5,726 nucleotides of DNA, from NCBI GenBank assembly GCA_016935955.1, contig JAFGPY010000243.1:1-5726 (forward strand). Reading direction: 5' to 3'. This document shows, one piece after another, positions 3,710 to 5,726 of this stretch (positions within the stretch are counted from its first letter, which is position 1; each line of letters starts with the position of its first letter). Source of the DNA: Planctomycetota bacterium. Its GTDB lineage: Bacteria; Planctomycetota; Phycisphaerae; FEN-1346; JAACEH01. The translations under genes were made by a program, and so were the position numbers. The notes beneath the pieces were generated by a model. That model had not been told where the DNA came from. It did not search any database and saw nothing but the letters and a program-made list of their open reading frames with translations.

Positions 3710-5726
3710 GACGCGCGTGGAAACTTCTCTGGCGCGAGTGGCGGGAGAACCGTTGGTTCCTCTACGCAGGGTTGCTCCTGGTGCTGGTCTGGCCGCTGAG
3801 TTCTTCTTTCCAGTCCTTCTCCTGGTACGCGGACCCGCGCCAGGCCAGGATCGGCGAAGTGGCCGGCGTCACGTGCGGCGCGGTCATGGCCCTGGGCGGC
3901 CTGCTGGCCGTCATCGTCGGCGTGGCCGCCGGGTGCCGCGACATGCGCGGCCGCGTGAGCGACTTCTGGCTCTCGCGTCCGGTCGGACTCTGGAGCTGGC
4001 TCTCGGCCCGCTACCTGTCGGGCCTGGCGACCGTGCTGGCCACGGCGACCATTCCGCTCATGGCGGCCCTGACGCTTCGTCTCGCACAACTCACGGCCGA
4101 CGATCCGATCAAGTACAAGTACGTCGGGGAAATCCTGACCTGTGCGTTGCTGCACGGGGCACTGCTGGCGGTGATCTACAGCCTGGCCATGTTGCTGGGG
4201 TTGCTGGTGCGGCGGCCGTCGCACGCCGCCATTCTGGCCATAGCCGCAGGCCTGCTGGTCTACTTCCTGCCGGTTCTCGTGCCGCCGCTCGGGATCATGA
4301 ACTTCTGGACCTTCGTCGAGAACTATGACAGCGTGCCCGCGGTCGTCATTCCCGTGAAGGTGCCGGGCATGGCGCGATGGACCTCCGCCCAGGTCCAGGC
4401 CTCACTCGGAAACCACAAGGGCTTTGAGGTCGCCGGATGGTACTTCGGGTTGACGCCCGAGGGACTGAAGTTCATGGCCCTCGCGACGGCGGCCATCGTT
4501 GCCGCCGCCGGGGCGGTCTTCCTGGCCGCATGGCGCGGATGGCGCGTCCGCATGGACCAGAAGCTCATGGTCTGGTCGCTCGGCGGCGTGACGTTGATTC
4601 TGGTTACCTCGCTGGCCTTTCAACTGGGCTCGAACCTCGACGCCCAGTTGCGGACCAAGGTGCAGCCGCCGGGCGTCGACGGCTGGCGCGAGGTCTACGA
4701 CATCCTGGCGGCCGGGGATCGCGGCGTGCTGCTGCTTCAACATCCAGGCGCCAGCGAATCGCCGCGGTACACCACCGTCTACTCGGCCGCCACGTTCGAC
4801 ATCTCCGGAGGCCAACTGAAGCTCGGGCCCGAGATCGACCTCGGCGATGGGCAAGCCTGGTACTCGGGACGCCGAGAGGTCACGACGGTGGTCTGGTCGC
4901 CGAAGCGCCCCGACCGTCTCTACCAGTTGCTGCGGCGTTACGAGAAACAGGAGTACCGATACGGGGACGGCCAGAAGTACTGGGCGGACGGCAAGTGCCT
5001 GGAGATGTCGCTGCGGACGCTGGCCCTCGACAGCGACCCGCCGGGCCGCCTCGTTCACACGCTCGACCTGTTGCCGCATGGAGAGGAAGTCTACTCCTTC
5101 GGGCCGGCGATGCTGATGAACGACCGCATCTATGTCTGCGGCAACATCAGCAGGCCCAAGCATCAGTTCGTCAAACTCTGCCATGTGATCGACCTGGCCG
5201 ACCCTGATGAGCCGCAGACCGTCGCGACGCTGGAGTCTCCCGTTGCCGACTGGGTTGTGGGTGGCGACATGAACACGCCGTGGCGGCATGCCCTCCCGGA
5301 GTTGCCGGGCCTGTCGCCGCGCGAGCGCTTCGCCGTGGTCTTCGGACTTCAGGACAGGACGGGCTACCCTGCGGCGTGGGAGGGCGACCTGCTGGTCACG
5401 GCCGACCGGCAGTTGAAGACCGTCCTGACCCGCCGCGTGACCTTCGAGGGCAACGCCGTCAGCATCGAGGCGCTGGGCGAGCGGCGACCCACGCCCCTGG
5501 AATCCTGCCTCGGACAGCTCAGGAACTACGGCGTGCTTCGCGGCAACTATTACTATGCGACCTCTCACTCGCTGTCCAGCGGCGTGAGCGTCTTTGACGT
5601 GAGCGACCCCCTGCGTCCGCGTCGCGTGGCCTTCTACGCCGGCGGCTACGGCGGCATGTTGCCCATGGCGGTCCTGGACGACGGCCGCATCCTCCTCGGC
5701 GGCACCGAACTCCACGTCATCGAACC
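3706..5726 (+). CDS. ABC-2 type permease with large C-terminal extracytoplasmic beta-propeller-like domain (partial, runs off right edge)
   Basis: The frame is open for 673 codons from ATG 3706 to the window end with no stop. The N-terminus (RRAWKLLWREWRENRWFLYAG) resembles the preceding permease. Seven hydrophobic helices are apparent, at about 17-33, 56-76, 104-126, 143-167, 174-194, 256-276 and 288-307. A cytoplasmic-type segment FWLSRPVGLWSW (87-98) precedes helix 3. The basic WRGWRVRMDQK (276-286) before helix 7 places residues 308 onward outside the cytoplasm by the positive-inside rule. That domain, at least 365 residues, is rich in beta-strand-like segments. It holds motifs resembling LVIVD/propeller repeats: HVIDLADPDEPQTVATL (493-509) and VSVFDVSDPLRPRRVAFY (627-644), followed by GRILLGGTELHVIE (660-673). 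A propeller fold is inference; the membrane assignment is stronger. ABC-2 permeases alone are usually 230-400 residues, so this is a markedly extended subunit, probably a ligand- or envelope-contacting partner. Confidence 0.88.
   Translation, partial: MRRAWKLLWREWRENRWFLYAGLLLVLVWPLSSSFQSFSWYADPRQARIGEVAGVTCGAVMALGGLLAVIVGVAAGCRDMRGRVSDFWLSRPVGLWSWLSARYLSGLATVLATATIPLMAALTLRLAQLTADDPIKYKYVGEILTCALLHGALLAVIYSLAMLLGLLVRRPSHAAILAIAAGLLVYFLPVLVPPLGIMNFWTFVENYDSVPAVVIPVKVPGMARWTSAQVQASLGNHKGFEVAGWYFGLTPEGLKFMALATAAIVAAAGAVFLAAWRGWRVRMDQKLMVWSLGGVTLILVTSLAFQLGSNLDAQLRTKVQPPGVDGWREVYDILAAGDRGVLLLQHPGASESPRYTTVYSAATFDISGGQLKLGPEIDLGDGQAWYSGRREVTTVVWSPKRPDRLYQLLRRYEKQEYRYGDGQKYWADGKCLEMSLRTLALDSDPPGRLVHTLDLLPHGEEVYSFGPAMLMNDRIYVCGNISRPKHQFVKLCHVIDLADPDEPQTVATLESPVADWVVGGDMNTPWRHALPELPGLSPRERFAVVFGLQDRTGYPAAWEGDLLVTADRQLKTVLTRRVTFEGNAVSIEALGERRPTPLESCLGQLRNYGVLRGNYYYATSHSLSSGVSVFDVSDPLRPRRVAFYAGGYGGMLPMAVLDDGRILLGGTELHVIE

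Noticed and set aside
4402..5715. 437-codon open frame on the minus strand, antisense to the second permease
   Set aside because: Its product is Arg/His/Gln/Val-rich with no recognisable motif. The opposite strand carries a coherent membrane protein in a continuous frame with a ribosome-binding site. Long antisense frames are expected in high-GC coding DNA.

Overview
The window is high-GC bacterial DNA. Its only AT-richer stretch is the divergent intergenic region around 1259-1376. The gene set and style suggest a Planctomycetota-like bacterium, perhaps a Phycisphaerae-type lineage: a YtrA-type GntR regulator heads an ABC-2 export operon, one permease carries a very large extracytoplasmic domain, and GC-rich hairpin repeats lie between genes. 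This taxonomic guess is inference from gene content and style, with moderate to low confidence; no rRNA or other taxonomic marker is present.

Layout. (1) Bases 1-1164, minus strand: the N-terminal 388 residues of a family 3 glycoside hydrolase of the beta-N-acetylhexosaminidase (NagZ/YbbD-like) type, running off the left edge. (2) Bases 1165-1391: a divergent intergenic region. It holds a large two-stem palindrome (1204-1258), a smaller hairpin (1305-1327), and a strong sigma-70-like promoter with an extended -10 (1338-1365). The promoter is overlapped by a 28-bp operator-like inverted repeat (1349-1376). (3) Bases 1392-1871, plus strand: a short GntR/YtrA-type repressor with a low-complexity hydrophilic tail. 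(4) Bases 1872-2103: a 232-base gap with a composite hairpin/direct-repeat element (1895-1998) and an 11-bp tandem repeat (2039-2060). (5) Bases 2104-5726, plus strand: an ABC ATPase, a six-helix ABC-2 permease overlapping it by 35 bases, and a second permease overlapping by ATGA. The second permease runs off the right edge. After seven predicted helices it carries at least 365 residues of probable extracytoplasmic beta-propeller-like sequence.

How they work together. The regulator probably represses its own promoter, and through readthrough the ABC genes, until an effector or envelope signal releases it, as described for YtrA-type systems. The ATPase would power a heterodimeric membrane channel made of the two dissimilar permeases. 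The large outer domain on one permease could bind a ligand, envelope component or partner protein. The transported substrate cannot be read from the sequence. The hydrolase shares only the intergenic region with this operon, and no functional link is evident.

The two largest edge genes (1-1164 minus and 3706-5726 plus) have no stop codon inside the window. They were read directly from the sequence.
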